Assembly (NCBI GenBank): GCA_011682595.1
Contig: JAACEH010000037.1
Coordinates: 1 to 18,397 of the forward strand
Source: Anaerolineaceae bacterium
Lineage (GTDB): Bacteria > Planctomycetota > Phycisphaerae > FEN-1346 > JAACEH01
Reading direction: 5' to 3'
DNA length: 18,397 nucleotides
Below the pieces are notes generated by a model. That model was not told the origin of the DNA and searched no databases. It saw only the letters and a list, made by a program, of their open reading frames with translations. Positions 6,412 through 13,297 of the stretch are shown here, piece by piece (positions within the stretch are counted from its first letter, which is position 1; the number at the start of each line of letters is the position of its first letter). The position numbers and the translations under genes are program-made.

Positions 6412-7734
6412 ATGGCCAGGAAGAAAAAAACCGGCAAGGGCCCCGGAATCACGGGACCAAAGAGCGCCAAGTGGCTCAAGGTGAGCCAACAGTACGAGGC
6501 CCGCTGCATGGGCCAGCAGGCCCCGATCGTGCTCGACCACGGCCTGGGGACCCGTCTCTGGGACGTCGACGGCAAGGAGTATATCGACTGGACCAGCGGC
6601 GTCCTGGTGACCAACGTCGGCCATTGCCACCCCAAGCTCGTGGCCGCCATCCAGGAGCAGGCCCCGCGGTTGATGAACGTCTACGATTTCCCGACGCCGC
6701 CGCGGCTGGAACTGGCCCGCCGGCTGGTCAAGCTCCTGCCGTCGAACCTGGATAAGGCCTTCCTGCTGACCACCGGCAGCGAAACGACCGAGGCCGCCAT
6801 CCGGCTGGCCAAACGCTACACCGGCCGCAACGAAATCATCAGCTTCTGGGGCGGCTTCCACGGGCGCACCTACGCCGCCATGAGCGCCGGCGGCAAGGCC
6901 TCGGGCAAGAAGGGCTTCGGCACCATGATGCCCGGCGTTGTCTACTGCCCGTACCCCTACGCTTACCGCAATCCTTTCGGCGGCCCGGGCGGCAAGGTCG
7001 GCAAGCAATGTCTCGAGTGGCTCGACAAGGTGGTCCGGGCGACCTCCTCCGGCGACGTCGCCGGCCTGATAATCGAACCGTACCAGGGCGCCGCCGGTTT
7101 TATCTTTCCGCCCAGGGGATTCTTGAGCGGCGTGCAACAGTGGTGCCGGGCCCACGGCGTGCTCTTCATTCTCGACGAGGTCCAGTCGAGCTATGGCCGC
7201 ACGGGCAAGATGTTCGCCCTGGAGCACGAGGGCCTGAGGCCCGACATGGTCTGCATCGGCAAGGGCATCGGCTCGGGCGTGACCAGCGCCGCCCTGGTCA
7301 GCGAGGAGCGAATCTTCTCCTGCCTGGGTCCCGGCGAGATGTCGAGCACTCACGGCGGCAACCCGCTCTGCACGGCGGCCAGCCTGGCCGTGCTGGATAT
7401 TTTCGAGGAAGAGAACCTGGTGGCCAACTCGGCCCGCGTCGGCAGGTACATGCTCTGCCGTTTCAGGAAAATGCAGCAACAGTGCAAGTATCTCGGCGAG
7501 GCCCGCGGACAGGGGTTGGTGATGGGCCTGGAGCTGGTCAAGGACAAGAAGACTCGGGAGCCCGCAGCGGAGGTTACCGTCGAGGTGATCAACCGGGCCG
7601 CGGCCCAGGGGCTGCTGGTCGGCCGCGTTGGAATCTACGGCAACGTGATTCGGGTGGCCCCGCCGCTGGTGATCTCGAAGGCCGAGGCCGAGAAGTCGTG
7701 CGACATCATGGCCAAGGTCCTCAAGAGCCTGTAG
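6412..7734 (+). CDS. Class-III (GABA/ornithine-type) PLP aminotransferase
   Basis: It transfers an amino group, usually a terminal one, to a keto acid using pyridoxal phosphate, in the cytoplasm. ATG 6412 is chosen because AAGGAG (6399-6404) is seven bases upstream; the in-frame ATG at 6361 would add 17 Arg/Pro-rich residues. The 440-residue product has the class-III marks: WTSGVLVTNVGHCHP near 60-74, TTGSETTEAAIRLAK near 120-134, WGGFHGRT near 146-153, EPYQGAAGFIFPP near 222-234, ILDEVQSSYGRTG with cofactor-binding Asp255, CIGKGIGSG with Lys284 as the Schiff-base lysine, and STHGGNP near 312-318. The sequence looks complete and active. It may be a 4-aminobutyrate, omega-amino acid or dialkylglycine-type member; the motifs do not separate these. 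A short Lys-rich N-terminus (ARKKKTGKG) is unusual. It is the third gene of the operon. Confidence 0.9.
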   Translation: MARKKKTGKGPGITGPKSAKWLKVSQQYEARCMGQQAPIVLDHGLGTRLWDVDGKEYIDWTSGVLVTNVGHCHPKLVAAIQEQAPRLMNVYDFPTPPRLELARRLVKLLPSNLDKAFLLTTGSETTEAAIRLAKRYTGRNEIISFWGGFHGRTYAAMSAGGKASGKKGFGTMMPGVVYCPYPYAYRNPFGGPGGKVGKQCLEWLDKVVRATSSGDVAGLIIEPYQGAAGFIFPPRGFLSGVQQWCRAHGVLFILDEVQSSYGRTGKMFALEHEGLRPDMVCIGKGIGSGVTSAALVSEERIFSCLGPGEMSSTHGGNPLCTAASLAVLDIFEEENLVANSARVGRYMLCRFRKMQQQCKYLGEARGQGLVMGLELVKDKKTREPAAEVTVEVINRAAAQGLLVGRVGIYGNVIRVAPPLVISKAEAEKSCDIMAKVLKSL

Positions 7735-7751
7735 TCGCTTCCGCCGGGCGC

Positions 7752-7906
7752 CATGCTTTTGCTTGTACGTGTTTAGCGGGATGAGCGTTTCTGTTGTTTT
7801 TGTAGGGGCGGGGCTTGCCCCCGCCCGCGTACGCCCTTGCTTTTGCGGGCACCCGCAAGGGGTGCCCCTACACGGCCAAGCACGTACTTTTGCTTGCAAA
7901 AGCATG
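7752..7906. repeat. Nested palindromic element with inverted ends (MITE/REP-like) inside the operon
   Basis: The ends are inverted copies: CATGCTTTTG (7752-7761) and CAAAAGCATG (7897-7906). A second inverted block follows inside: GTACGTG (7765-7771) against CACGTAC (7881-7887). Further in, TGTAGGGGC (7801-7809) pairs with GCCCCTACA (7864-7872). Two compact hairpins fill the core: GGGCGGGG/CCCCCGCCC near 7806-7826 and GGGCACCC/GGGGTGCCC near 7847-7867. The motif CTTGCTTTTG or its reverse recurs at both ends and at 7835. This layered symmetry is far beyond chance and resembles non-autonomous repeats such as REP/BIME or MITE elements. It has no coding potential of its own, but its plus strand stays open in the M20 gene frame. 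I see no clear target-site duplication. Confidence 0.7.
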
Positions 7907-7952
7907 CCTGGATAAGATGGGCGGACATAAGGTCCGTCATTATGGAACAACC

Positions 7953-9233
7953 ATGCCCATCAACGAAACCAAGCTCACCGGGACGCTGCACTCGATCCGC
8001 GACGAGGTGCGCGACCTGGTCTGCCGGCTGATCGAGGTTCCTTCGACGCGCGGCGGCGAGGGCCCGGCCCTGGCCATGATGGGCGAGGCCCTGGCCGCCT
8101 GCACCGACGAGACCCGCGAGGTCGAGATTCCCGAATCGATCCAGGACGACCCCGACTTCGCCTTTGCCCTGCCCGGGGTGACCTACGCCGACCGGCCCAA
8201 CGTCCTGGCTCGTCGCACCGGCACGGGCGACGGGCCGACGGTTTTCCTGAATACGCACCTGGACGTCGTCCCGCCCAGCGTCGGGCAGACCGAGCCCTAC
8301 AAGCCGCGGCTCGACGGCGACACAATTTTCGGCCGCGGGGCCTGCGACGCCAAGGGCCAGGCGGCCACCATCTATGCCGTCATGCGGTCGCTGGCGAAGA
8401 TGAATCTCAGGCTGCCGGGCACGGTTGAATGTCACCTGGTCGTCGAGGAAGAAAATGGCGGCAACGGCACGCTGGCCATGATTCGTCACCTCCAGGCCGA
8501 GCGCGGAAAACAATGTGCCGAGGGCTGCATTGTCCTGGAGCCGTCGAACCTGCGGATCATGCCCAGTGTGCGCGGGGCGGTCTGGTTCGAGTTGAAAGTT
8601 TTCGGGCGGCCCGGCCACAGCGGCACGCCGGGCTCGAGCGTCAGCGCCCTAAAGAAAGCGATCGTCGCCATGGCGGCCCTGGAGAGCTATCACGACCGGT
8701 TGCTGGCCGCCAGCCGGGGCAATCCGCTGTTCGACGCCTTCGAGAATCCGATGCCGGTGACCTTCGGCATCTGCCGGGCGGGCAACTGGCCGGCCGCTGC
8801 GCCGAGCGAGGCGACCGTCAAGGGCGTCTTCGGATTTCTGCCGCCCAAGACGCGGCACGAGGTGCAGAAGGAAATGACCGAGGCCCTGCGCCGCTGCGGC
8901 GACCAGTGGCTGGGCAATAACGAGAATGAGAATTTCGAGCTGACCTTCCCCATGCTGAACAGTGACGGCAACGAACTCGATCCCCAGCATCCGCTGGTGG
9001 TGGCCATGGCCGAGTCGCTGGAGGCCGCGGGCCTGGCCCCGCAACTGAGCGCCCTGACCGGCTCGTGCGACGCCTGGTTTTATGCCAACCAACTGGAGAT
9101 TCCGACAGTGGTCTTCGGGGCCGGCGACCTGGGCGCCGCCCACGGCAAGGATGAACGGATTGACCTCGGCGAGATTCTCAAGGCGGCCGAGGCGATCATC
9201 CGCACCATCGACCGCCTGAACAGTGGTGCGTAG
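7953..9233 (+). CDS. M20-family metallopeptidase/amidohydrolase
   Basis: M20 enzymes use two metal ions, normally zinc, to cut amide bonds, either in peptides or in N-acyl amino compounds (ArgE, DapE and carboxypeptidase G2 are members). ATG 7953 is chosen because the frame upstream to 7815 runs through the palindromic element, and because MPINETKLTGTLHSIRDEV looks like a normal family start. ATG 7917 is an alternative. The 426-residue product shows THLDVVP (His102, Asp104), GRGACDAKGQ (Asp132), VVEEENGG (Glu165/Glu166), GSCDAWFY and the final-ligand motif GAAHGKDERID. All expected metal and catalytic residues are visible, and the dimerisation domain begins near PSVRGAVWFELKV. No signal peptide, so cytoplasmic. 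Next to a transaminase and dehydrogenases, it is more likely a deacylase of an N-acylated pathway intermediate than a general peptidase (inference). Confidence 0.88.
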   Translation: MPINETKLTGTLHSIRDEVRDLVCRLIEVPSTRGGEGPALAMMGEALAACTDETREVEIPESIQDDPDFAFALPGVTYADRPNVLARRTGTGDGPTVFLNTHLDVVPPSVGQTEPYKPRLDGDTIFGRGACDAKGQAATIYAVMRSLAKMNLRLPGTVECHLVVEEENGGNGTLAMIRHLQAERGKQCAEGCIVLEPSNLRIMPSVRGAVWFELKVFGRPGHSGTPGSSVSALKKAIVAMAALESYHDRLLAASRGNPLFDAFENPMPVTFGICRAGNWPAAAPSEATVKGVFGFLPPKTRHEVQKEMTEALRRCGDQWLGNNENENFELTFPMLNSDGNELDPQHPLVVAMAESLEAAGLAPQLSALTGSCDAWFYANQLEIPTVVFGAGDLGAAHGKDERIDLGEILKAAEAIIRTIDRLNSGA

Positions 9234-9259
9234 GAGCACAGCGTGAGGAGAATGAAACA

Positions 9260-10306
9260 ATGGCCACAATGAAAGCCCTGGTCAAGACCGCCAAGGGAGT
9301 CGGCAACATCGAGTTGCAGGACAAACCCCTGCCGGTGATCGGCAAGCCCGACGAGGTGCTGATCGAGGTCAAGGCGGCGGGCATCTGCGGGACCGACATT
9401 CACATCCTGCACGACAACTTTCCCTACTGGCCGCCGGTCATTCTGGGGCACGAGTTCGCCGGCCGGGTGATCGAGACCGGGCCGGAGGTGACGACCGTGG
9501 CGGTCGGCGACCGCGTGATCGGCGAGCCGCACACCAGGGCCTGCGGCAAGTGTTACCTCTGCCGCACGGGCAACCGTCAGATCTGTCCGGCCAAGCGGAG
9601 CCCCGGCTGGGGCATCGACGGGGCCTTCGCCCGGTACCTGGTGATGCCCGACGTTCTGCTGCACAAGATTCCCGAGGGCCTGAGTTACGACCGGGCGGCC
9701 CTGGTCGAACCGTCGGCCAACGTGGTTCAGGACGTGTTGCTGCGGACCGGCGTCGAGGCGGGCGACGTGGTGGTAGTCCTGGGGCCGGGTCCGATCGGAC
9801 TGGTGGCCGCAATGTGCGCCCGGGTCGGCGGAGCGAAGGCGGTCGTCGTGGTCGGCACCGACAAGGACGAAGAGCTGCGTCTGCCGACGGCCCGGGAACT
9901 TGGTTTCGAGCAGGTGGTCAACGTGCAGAAGAGTGACGTGGCCAAACTGGTCGGCGACCTGTCGGCCGGCCGCGGAGCGGACATGGTCGTGGAGTGCAGC
10001 GGCGCGGAGCCGGCCATCAACCAGGCCGTGTCGCTGATTCGCAAGCAGGGCCGCGTGTGCGTGATCGGCATGACCGGCCGGGAGAAGATAAACTTCACCT
10101 GGGACGCCGCGATTTTCAAGGACTGCCGCATCGACTTTAACATTTCGACCGGCTACGAGTGCTGGGACCGCACGATCTCCCTGGTGGCCTCGGGGCAGAT
10201 CGACGTCGGGCCCCTGATTTCGCACCGCGAGCCGCTCGAGAACTGGCGGAGAGTATTCGACGACGTGGAGAATCAGCGCGGACTGAAGGCCCTGCTGATT
10301 CCCTGA
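9260..10306 (+). CDS. Zinc-dependent medium-chain dehydrogenase (threonine/polyol dehydrogenase type)
   Basis: It oxidises a secondary alcohol of a polyol, sugar or hydroxy-amino acid with NAD(P)+. ATG 9260 follows GAGGAG (9245-9250). The 348-residue product has the catalytic-zinc set Cys43 (GICGTD), His64-Glu65 (LGHEFAG) and Glu150 (LVEPSANVVQ), and the structural-zinc cysteines 95, 98, 101 and 109 (ACGKCYLCRTGNRQIC). The cofactor loop GPGPIG is at 175-180. The GTDIHIL and EPSANVVQ motifs place it with L-threonine 3-dehydrogenase, sorbitol dehydrogenase and galactitol-1-phosphate dehydrogenase relatives, not ethanol dehydrogenases. It starts 26 bases after the M20 gene and ends 23 bases before the next, so it is translated as part of the operon. 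The exact alcohol cannot be read from the sequence. Confidence 0.9.
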   Translation: MATMKALVKTAKGVGNIELQDKPLPVIGKPDEVLIEVKAAGICGTDIHILHDNFPYWPPVILGHEFAGRVIETGPEVTTVAVGDRVIGEPHTRACGKCYLCRTGNRQICPAKRSPGWGIDGAFARYLVMPDVLLHKIPEGLSYDRAALVEPSANVVQDVLLRTGVEAGDVVVVLGPGPIGLVAAMCARVGGAKAVVVVGTDKDEELRLPTARELGFEQVVNVQKSDVAKLVGDLSAGRGADMVVECSGAEPAINQAVSLIRKQGRVCVIGMTGREKINFTWDAAIFKDCRIDFNISTGYECWDRTISLVASGQIDVGPLISHREPLENWRRVFDDVENQRGLKALLIP

Positions 10307-10329
10307 GCAGACCAAAGGGAGACGCCGTA

Positions 10330-11385
10330 ATGAGCAAGCTGGGCGACAAACCACTGCGTTTCGCATTGATCGGCACGGGGCTGGTGGCCGACTTTCACGC
10401 CAAGGCGATTATCGCCTCCCCCGAGTGCGAGCTGGTCGGGGCGACCGACCTCAGCGCCGAGCGGCTGCGGGCGTTCGCCGAGAAGTACGATTGCCAGGCC
10501 ATTGCGTCGCTGGAGGAACTGCTGGGCCGCAAGGACATCGACGTGGTGAACGTCCTGACGCCGAACGCCACGCACTCGGCCCTGGGCGTCCGGGTGGCGG
10601 CGGCGGGCAAACACTGCCTGGTCGAAAAGCCGCCGGACATGACGCTCCAGAAGGCCGAGGCCCTGATCGCGGCCTTCGACGCCTCGGGCACGAAGCTGGC
10701 GGTCTGCCTGAACTGCCGTTTCCGCAAGGCCCTGGCCCCGATCAGGGAGGCCCTTGAGGAAGGTCGTTTCGGCACGCTGCTGGCCGGCGACGTGTACATG
10801 AAATGGTTTCGCCCGCAAGACTATTACCACCTGGACGCCTGGCGCTCGAGCCGCGAGCACGGGGCTGGCGTCACCGTGCAGCAGGCCTTCCACTACTACG
10901 ATCTGCTGCTGCACCTGATGGGTCCGGTCCGCCGGGTCTGGGCGCGGATGGAGAACCTGGCCCACCCCGGCGTGCCGGTCGAGGACACGACGGTCGCCCT
11001 GCTGGAATACGCCAACGGCGCACACGGCGTCATGGAAGCCTCCACGGCGATGTACCCGGGCAGCGACCTGCGGATCGAGATCAACGGCTCCAAGGGAACG
11101 GCGGTCCTGGTCGGCCAGCACCTGGTGAAGTTCGAGTTCGAGGACACCCGGCCCGAGGACGCCGAGGCGCTTAAGATCGGGGCCAGCCAAGGCCCGACCG
11201 GGGCCGGCGGGGCGGCGGCCTTCCAGTACTTCGAGCACCAGTGGCTGATCGAGGATCTCTGCCGGGCGATCCGCAAGGGCGGCGATCCGCGGGTCACCGG
11301 GCGGGAAGCCCGCCGCACGCTTGAACTGGCCCTGGCCATGTACGACAGCGCCGAGACGGGCCAGTGGGTTGAGTTGAAGAGCTAA
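10330..11385 (+). CDS. Gfo/Idh/MocA-family oxidoreductase 2
   Basis: A 351-residue cytoplasmic NAD(P)-dependent oxidoreductase, predicted to act on a sugar or cyclitol derivative. ATG 10330 has AAGGGAG (10315-10321) eight bases upstream; the frame is open further upstream, but that part overlaps the previous gene. The cofactor loop is regular, ALIGTGLVADFHA (Gly15, Gly17). The catalytic-lysine motif is LVEKPPDM (Lys100), followed by CLNCRFRKAL near 127-136. At the usual GxHxxD position it reads QQAFHYYDLL, keeping His188 and Asp191. It differs clearly from the first gene of the operon in the loop and the C-terminal domain, so the two are not a recent duplication and probably act on different intermediates. 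It is the last gene of the operon, with a strong terminator 28 bases after the stop. Confidence 0.88.
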   Translation: MSKLGDKPLRFALIGTGLVADFHAKAIIASPECELVGATDLSAERLRAFAEKYDCQAIASLEELLGRKDIDVVNVLTPNATHSALGVRVAAAGKHCLVEKPPDMTLQKAEALIAAFDASGTKLAVCLNCRFRKALAPIREALEEGRFGTLLAGDVYMKWFRPQDYYHLDAWRSSREHGAGVTVQQAFHYYDLLLHLMGPVRRVWARMENLAHPGVPVEDTTVALLEYANGAHGVMEASTAMYPGSDLRIEINGSKGTAVLVGQHLVKFEFEDTRPEDAEALKIGASQGPTGAGGAAAFQYFEHQWLIEDLCRAIRKGGDPRVTGREARRTLELALAMYDSAETGQWVELKS

Positions 11386-11413
11386 CCCGCAGCGGAAGAT
11401 TCACGGAATGCAC

Positions 11414-11445
11414 AAGGTCGCGGCGCTGGGCGCCGCGACCTTTTC
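11414..11445 (+). terminator. Intrinsic terminator of the six-gene operon
   Basis: A perfect 12-pair stem (AAGGTCGCGGCG at 11414-11425, CGCCGCGACCTT at 11431-11442) has a five-base loop and continues into TTCTT. If the outer A-T pairs open, the tail reads TTTTCTT. The T tract lies on the plus-strand side, so it mainly ends transcription from the operon. It also separates the operon from the convergent Crp/Fnr gene. Confidence 0.82.
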
Positions 11446-11468
11446 TTGGGTGGTGCGTTGCCGGTGAG

Positions 11469-12144
11469 CTATTGCTCCAGGATGCCGGCCAGGCTCGCGG
11501 TGTCGAGAAGGTGGACCTGCTGTCCGCTGGTGGTGAGGATGCCGCGATCGTTCAGGCGGCTGAAGGTGCGCGAGAGGGTTTCGGGCGTGGTGCCCAGTTG
11601 GCGGGCCAGTTCTCCCTTGGGCATGGGCAGCCGGAACTTGCGGTGGCCCAGGCGGTCGGCTTCTTCGAGCAGGAAGCGGGCCAGCCGGGCCGAGACCTCG
11701 CGCAGGCCGAGGTCTTCGATCAGGCGGACAAACTGTTGCAGCCGCAGGCTCATCGAGGCCAGCAGTCGCATGGTCAGTTCGGGGTGTTTCTGCAGTTGGT
11801 CGACCAGGTCCTTGCGGACACTCGCTGGCCTTCATGGCCACGGCATGGGCGGGGTACTTGCCGCCGGCGAAGACGGCCGCCTCGGCGAAGGCGTTGGGCG
11901 GGGCGACCGTGTGAAGAATCTGCTGCCGCCCGTCGGGAACGGTGCGGAACAGTTTGACGGAACCTTCCAGCAGGATGTAGAAGCCGTCGGCCTTCTGGCC
12001 GCGCCGGAAGATTGTGGCTTCGCGCGGAAATCGTTTGCGCCGGGCCACGGCGGCCAATCGTAGAAGATCGTTTGGCGGCAGGTTTTCAAACAGTGGCACG
12101 CGGGCCAGGTCCGTGGCGCACTGTGGACACCCCGAAGAACTCAT
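11469..12144 (-). pseudogene. Crp/Fnr-family transcription regulator, frameshifted
   Basis: Translation from ATG 12144, behind a strong AGGGAGGT ribosome site, gives a typical cyclic-nucleotide-binding-like sensor domain: LFENLPPNDLLRLA, FRRGQKADGFYILLEGSVKLF, PPNAFAEAAVF and YPAHAVAMKASEC (Cys109). At 11815-11822 the frame breaks. The rest of the family sequence continues in another frame: VRKDLVDQLQKHPELTMRLL, the dimer helix, then GELARQLGTTPETLSRTFSRLNDRGILT, ending at TAG 11471-11469. Family spacing suggests three or four codons are also missing at the junction, so this looks like a small out-of-frame deletion; a sequence error is possible. The recognition helix ETLSR matches the E-x2-SR pattern of Fnr, which reads TTGAT half-sites. 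Cys6 and Cys9 (GCPQC) recall Fnr-type cysteines, but only two are present. A weak promoter, TTTGCT-17-TACACT on the minus strand (12196-12168), precedes it. Confidence 0.85.
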
Positions 12145-12296
12145 GCCGACCTCCCTTGTCGCCTACCAGTGTATCCCTCCTGCCCCACAAAGCAAACCGG
12201 GGACCCGCAAAAAATCTTCGTCCGGCCCGGTCGCCGACTGCCGGGGGCGAGACAATGGCGGCCTTGCGAGGCGGGCCTGAACACAGACGACTGATT

Positions 12297-12326
12297 TTGA
12301 CCTGCACTTTTTGCCGACAGTATCGT
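12297..12326 (+). promoter_or_regulatory. Candidate promoter of the zinc-ribbon membrane protein gene
   Basis: TTGACC (12297-12302) is followed after 18 bases by TATCGT (12321-12326), matching five and four consensus positions. Transcription would start near 12333, giving a leader of about 175 bases that includes the hairpin repeats. Confidence 0.38.
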
Positions 12327-12426
12327 AGAATGATTTGTCCGGAGCGTTTTGCACTTTTGACGCTGCGGGCGCCGCGGTCTGCACGTGTGTGCGTCGTTAC
12401 CGTTACAAGGACGCTGGGTACTGTTG

Positions 12427-12487
12427 GTGTCCCACGGCGGTGCCGTGGACTTGTTTCGTGTCCCGCGGCGGTGCCGCGCGGGCTTGT
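12427..12487. repeat. Tandem pair of GC-rich hairpin repeats
   Basis: Two near-identical units follow each other: GTGTCCC, then ACGGCGGTGCCGT, then GGACTTGT (12427-12454), and GTGTCCC, then GCGGCGGTGCCGC, then GCGGGCTTGT (12458-12487). Each forms a tight hairpin around a GGT loop (CCACGGC/GCCGTGG and CGCGGC/GCCGCG). Base changes between the copies are compensatory (A-T in the first stem becomes G-C in the second), so pairing is kept. The GTGTC motif appears once more at 12495. The second unit ends 20 bases before the ATG at 12508. Confidence 0.6.
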
Positions 12488-12507
12488 CCTGAGGGTGTCA
12501 AGGCCCC

Positions 12508-13080
12508 ATGAAAATTTGCTGCCCCTGCGGCGAAGAGATTCGGGTTTCCGACGTACCGGCAGAGCAGCGCGCTGTGTGTTGCCCTCAGTGCGGCCGGCCG
12601 GTTGAGTTGCCGGTGGCTCTCGGCGCCGACGACCTGGTGGCCGAGGCGTTGCCGGTGGCCGCAGACGGCGAGGCGGTTGACGCCCTGGCTGTGGCGCTCA
12701 ATTCGCCTGTGGCCCGTCCGGCGGCCCGGCCGAGCAATCCGTCGAGGGCGCCGAATGGCAACGGCGGCGAAGAAGCGGCAGGGCCGGGCAAGCGGCGCGA
12801 CAGATTGCCGATCATCATCACGGCGGCGGCGTTCGGTCTGCTGATTATCGTTACGGTGGTGGTCATCGCGGTAACCGGCAACGATGCGGCGACAAAGTCG
12901 AGCCGGCCGGCCGGCCAGGAGTCGGGCCAGGCGGTGCGTCCGGCGGCCAAGACTCCCGCCCGGACCGCTCCCCGCGGAAGCTATGGCGGCAACGCGGATC
13001 TCTTTCCGAACGTGCGTGGAAACCGGACCAAGAAGGATTACGAAGAAGAGCAGCGCAGGAATCGCCAGGGTGGGCAATAA
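12508..13080 (+). CDS. Zinc-ribbon protein with one transmembrane helix, function unknown
   Basis: The 190-residue product begins MKICCPCGEEIRV with a second cysteine cluster, AVCCPQCGRPVEL (Cys24, 25, 28). Together they form a small N-terminal zinc ribbon. A Pro/Ala-rich linker runs to about residue 95, then positively charged GKRRDR precedes a single strong membrane helix (PIIITAAAFGLLIIVTVVVI, residues 101-120). The remaining 65 residues are polar and end in a charged tail (KKDYEEEQRRNRQGG). The positive-inside rule places the zinc ribbon in the cytoplasm and the tail outside. Ribbon-linker-helix proteins of this kind are frequent in Planctomycetota, mostly uncharacterised. A GAGGGTG sequence precedes the ATG. 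It is a single-gene unit with its own promoter candidate and terminator. Confidence 0.75.
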   Translation: MKICCPCGEEIRVSDVPAEQRAVCCPQCGRPVELPVALGADDLVAEALPVAADGEAVDALAVALNSPVARPAARPSNPSRAPNGNGGEEAAGPGKRRDRLPIIITAAAFGLLIIVTVVVIAVTGNDAATKSSRPAGQESGQAVRPAAKTPARTAPRGSYGGNADLFPNVRGNRTKKDYEEEQRRNRQGGQ

Positions 13081-13105
13081 GTGCCGTCGCAGTTACATGC
13101 CATGG

Positions 13106-13136
13106 GGGGATCGCCAGGCAAGGCGGTCCCCTTTTT
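13106..13136 (+). terminator. Intrinsic terminator after the zinc-ribbon membrane gene
   Basis: A ten-pair stem (GGGGATCGCC at 13106-13115 with GGCGGTCCCC at 13122-13131, one T-G pair) has the six-base loop AGGCAA and is followed by TTTTT. It lies 25 bases after the stop codon. Confidence 0.85.
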
Positions 13137-13297
13137 GAGTTTCAGTGGGTCGAAAAAGGATGCAACGTCAGGGGGCGGAAGTTCGATAACAGTTATGACG
13201 CCCTTTTGATGGAGGGGCCACGGCGGGCGGTCTTGTTCTGCGCCGCCGACGGGGGGCGCGGTATTTTTCATTTTTCTCAGGGGAGTAGCTCACCAAT

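Larger units (their letters stand above)
12145..12507. other. 363-bp divergent intergenic region between the Crp/Fnr gene and the zinc-ribbon membrane gene
   Basis: It holds the Crp/Fnr ribosome site and a weak minus-strand promoter on the left, a candidate plus-strand promoter at 12297-12326, and a tandem pair of hairpin repeats at 12427-12487 close to the next start. Short open frames here give Arg/Pro-rich translations without motifs. I see no further gene. Confidence 0.55.

Noticed and set aside
5158..7950. A 930-codon open frame on the minus strand.
   Set aside because: It is antisense to three well-supported enzymes with intact motifs. The translation is rich in His, Ala, Gly and Gln with no family pattern, as expected opposite GC-rich codons.
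7815..7952. Extending the M20 peptidase to TTG 7815 or ATG 7917.
   Set aside because: The extension to 7815 reads through the palindromic element and has no counterpart in the M20 family. ATG 7917 is possible but adds 12 residues with no better ribosome site.
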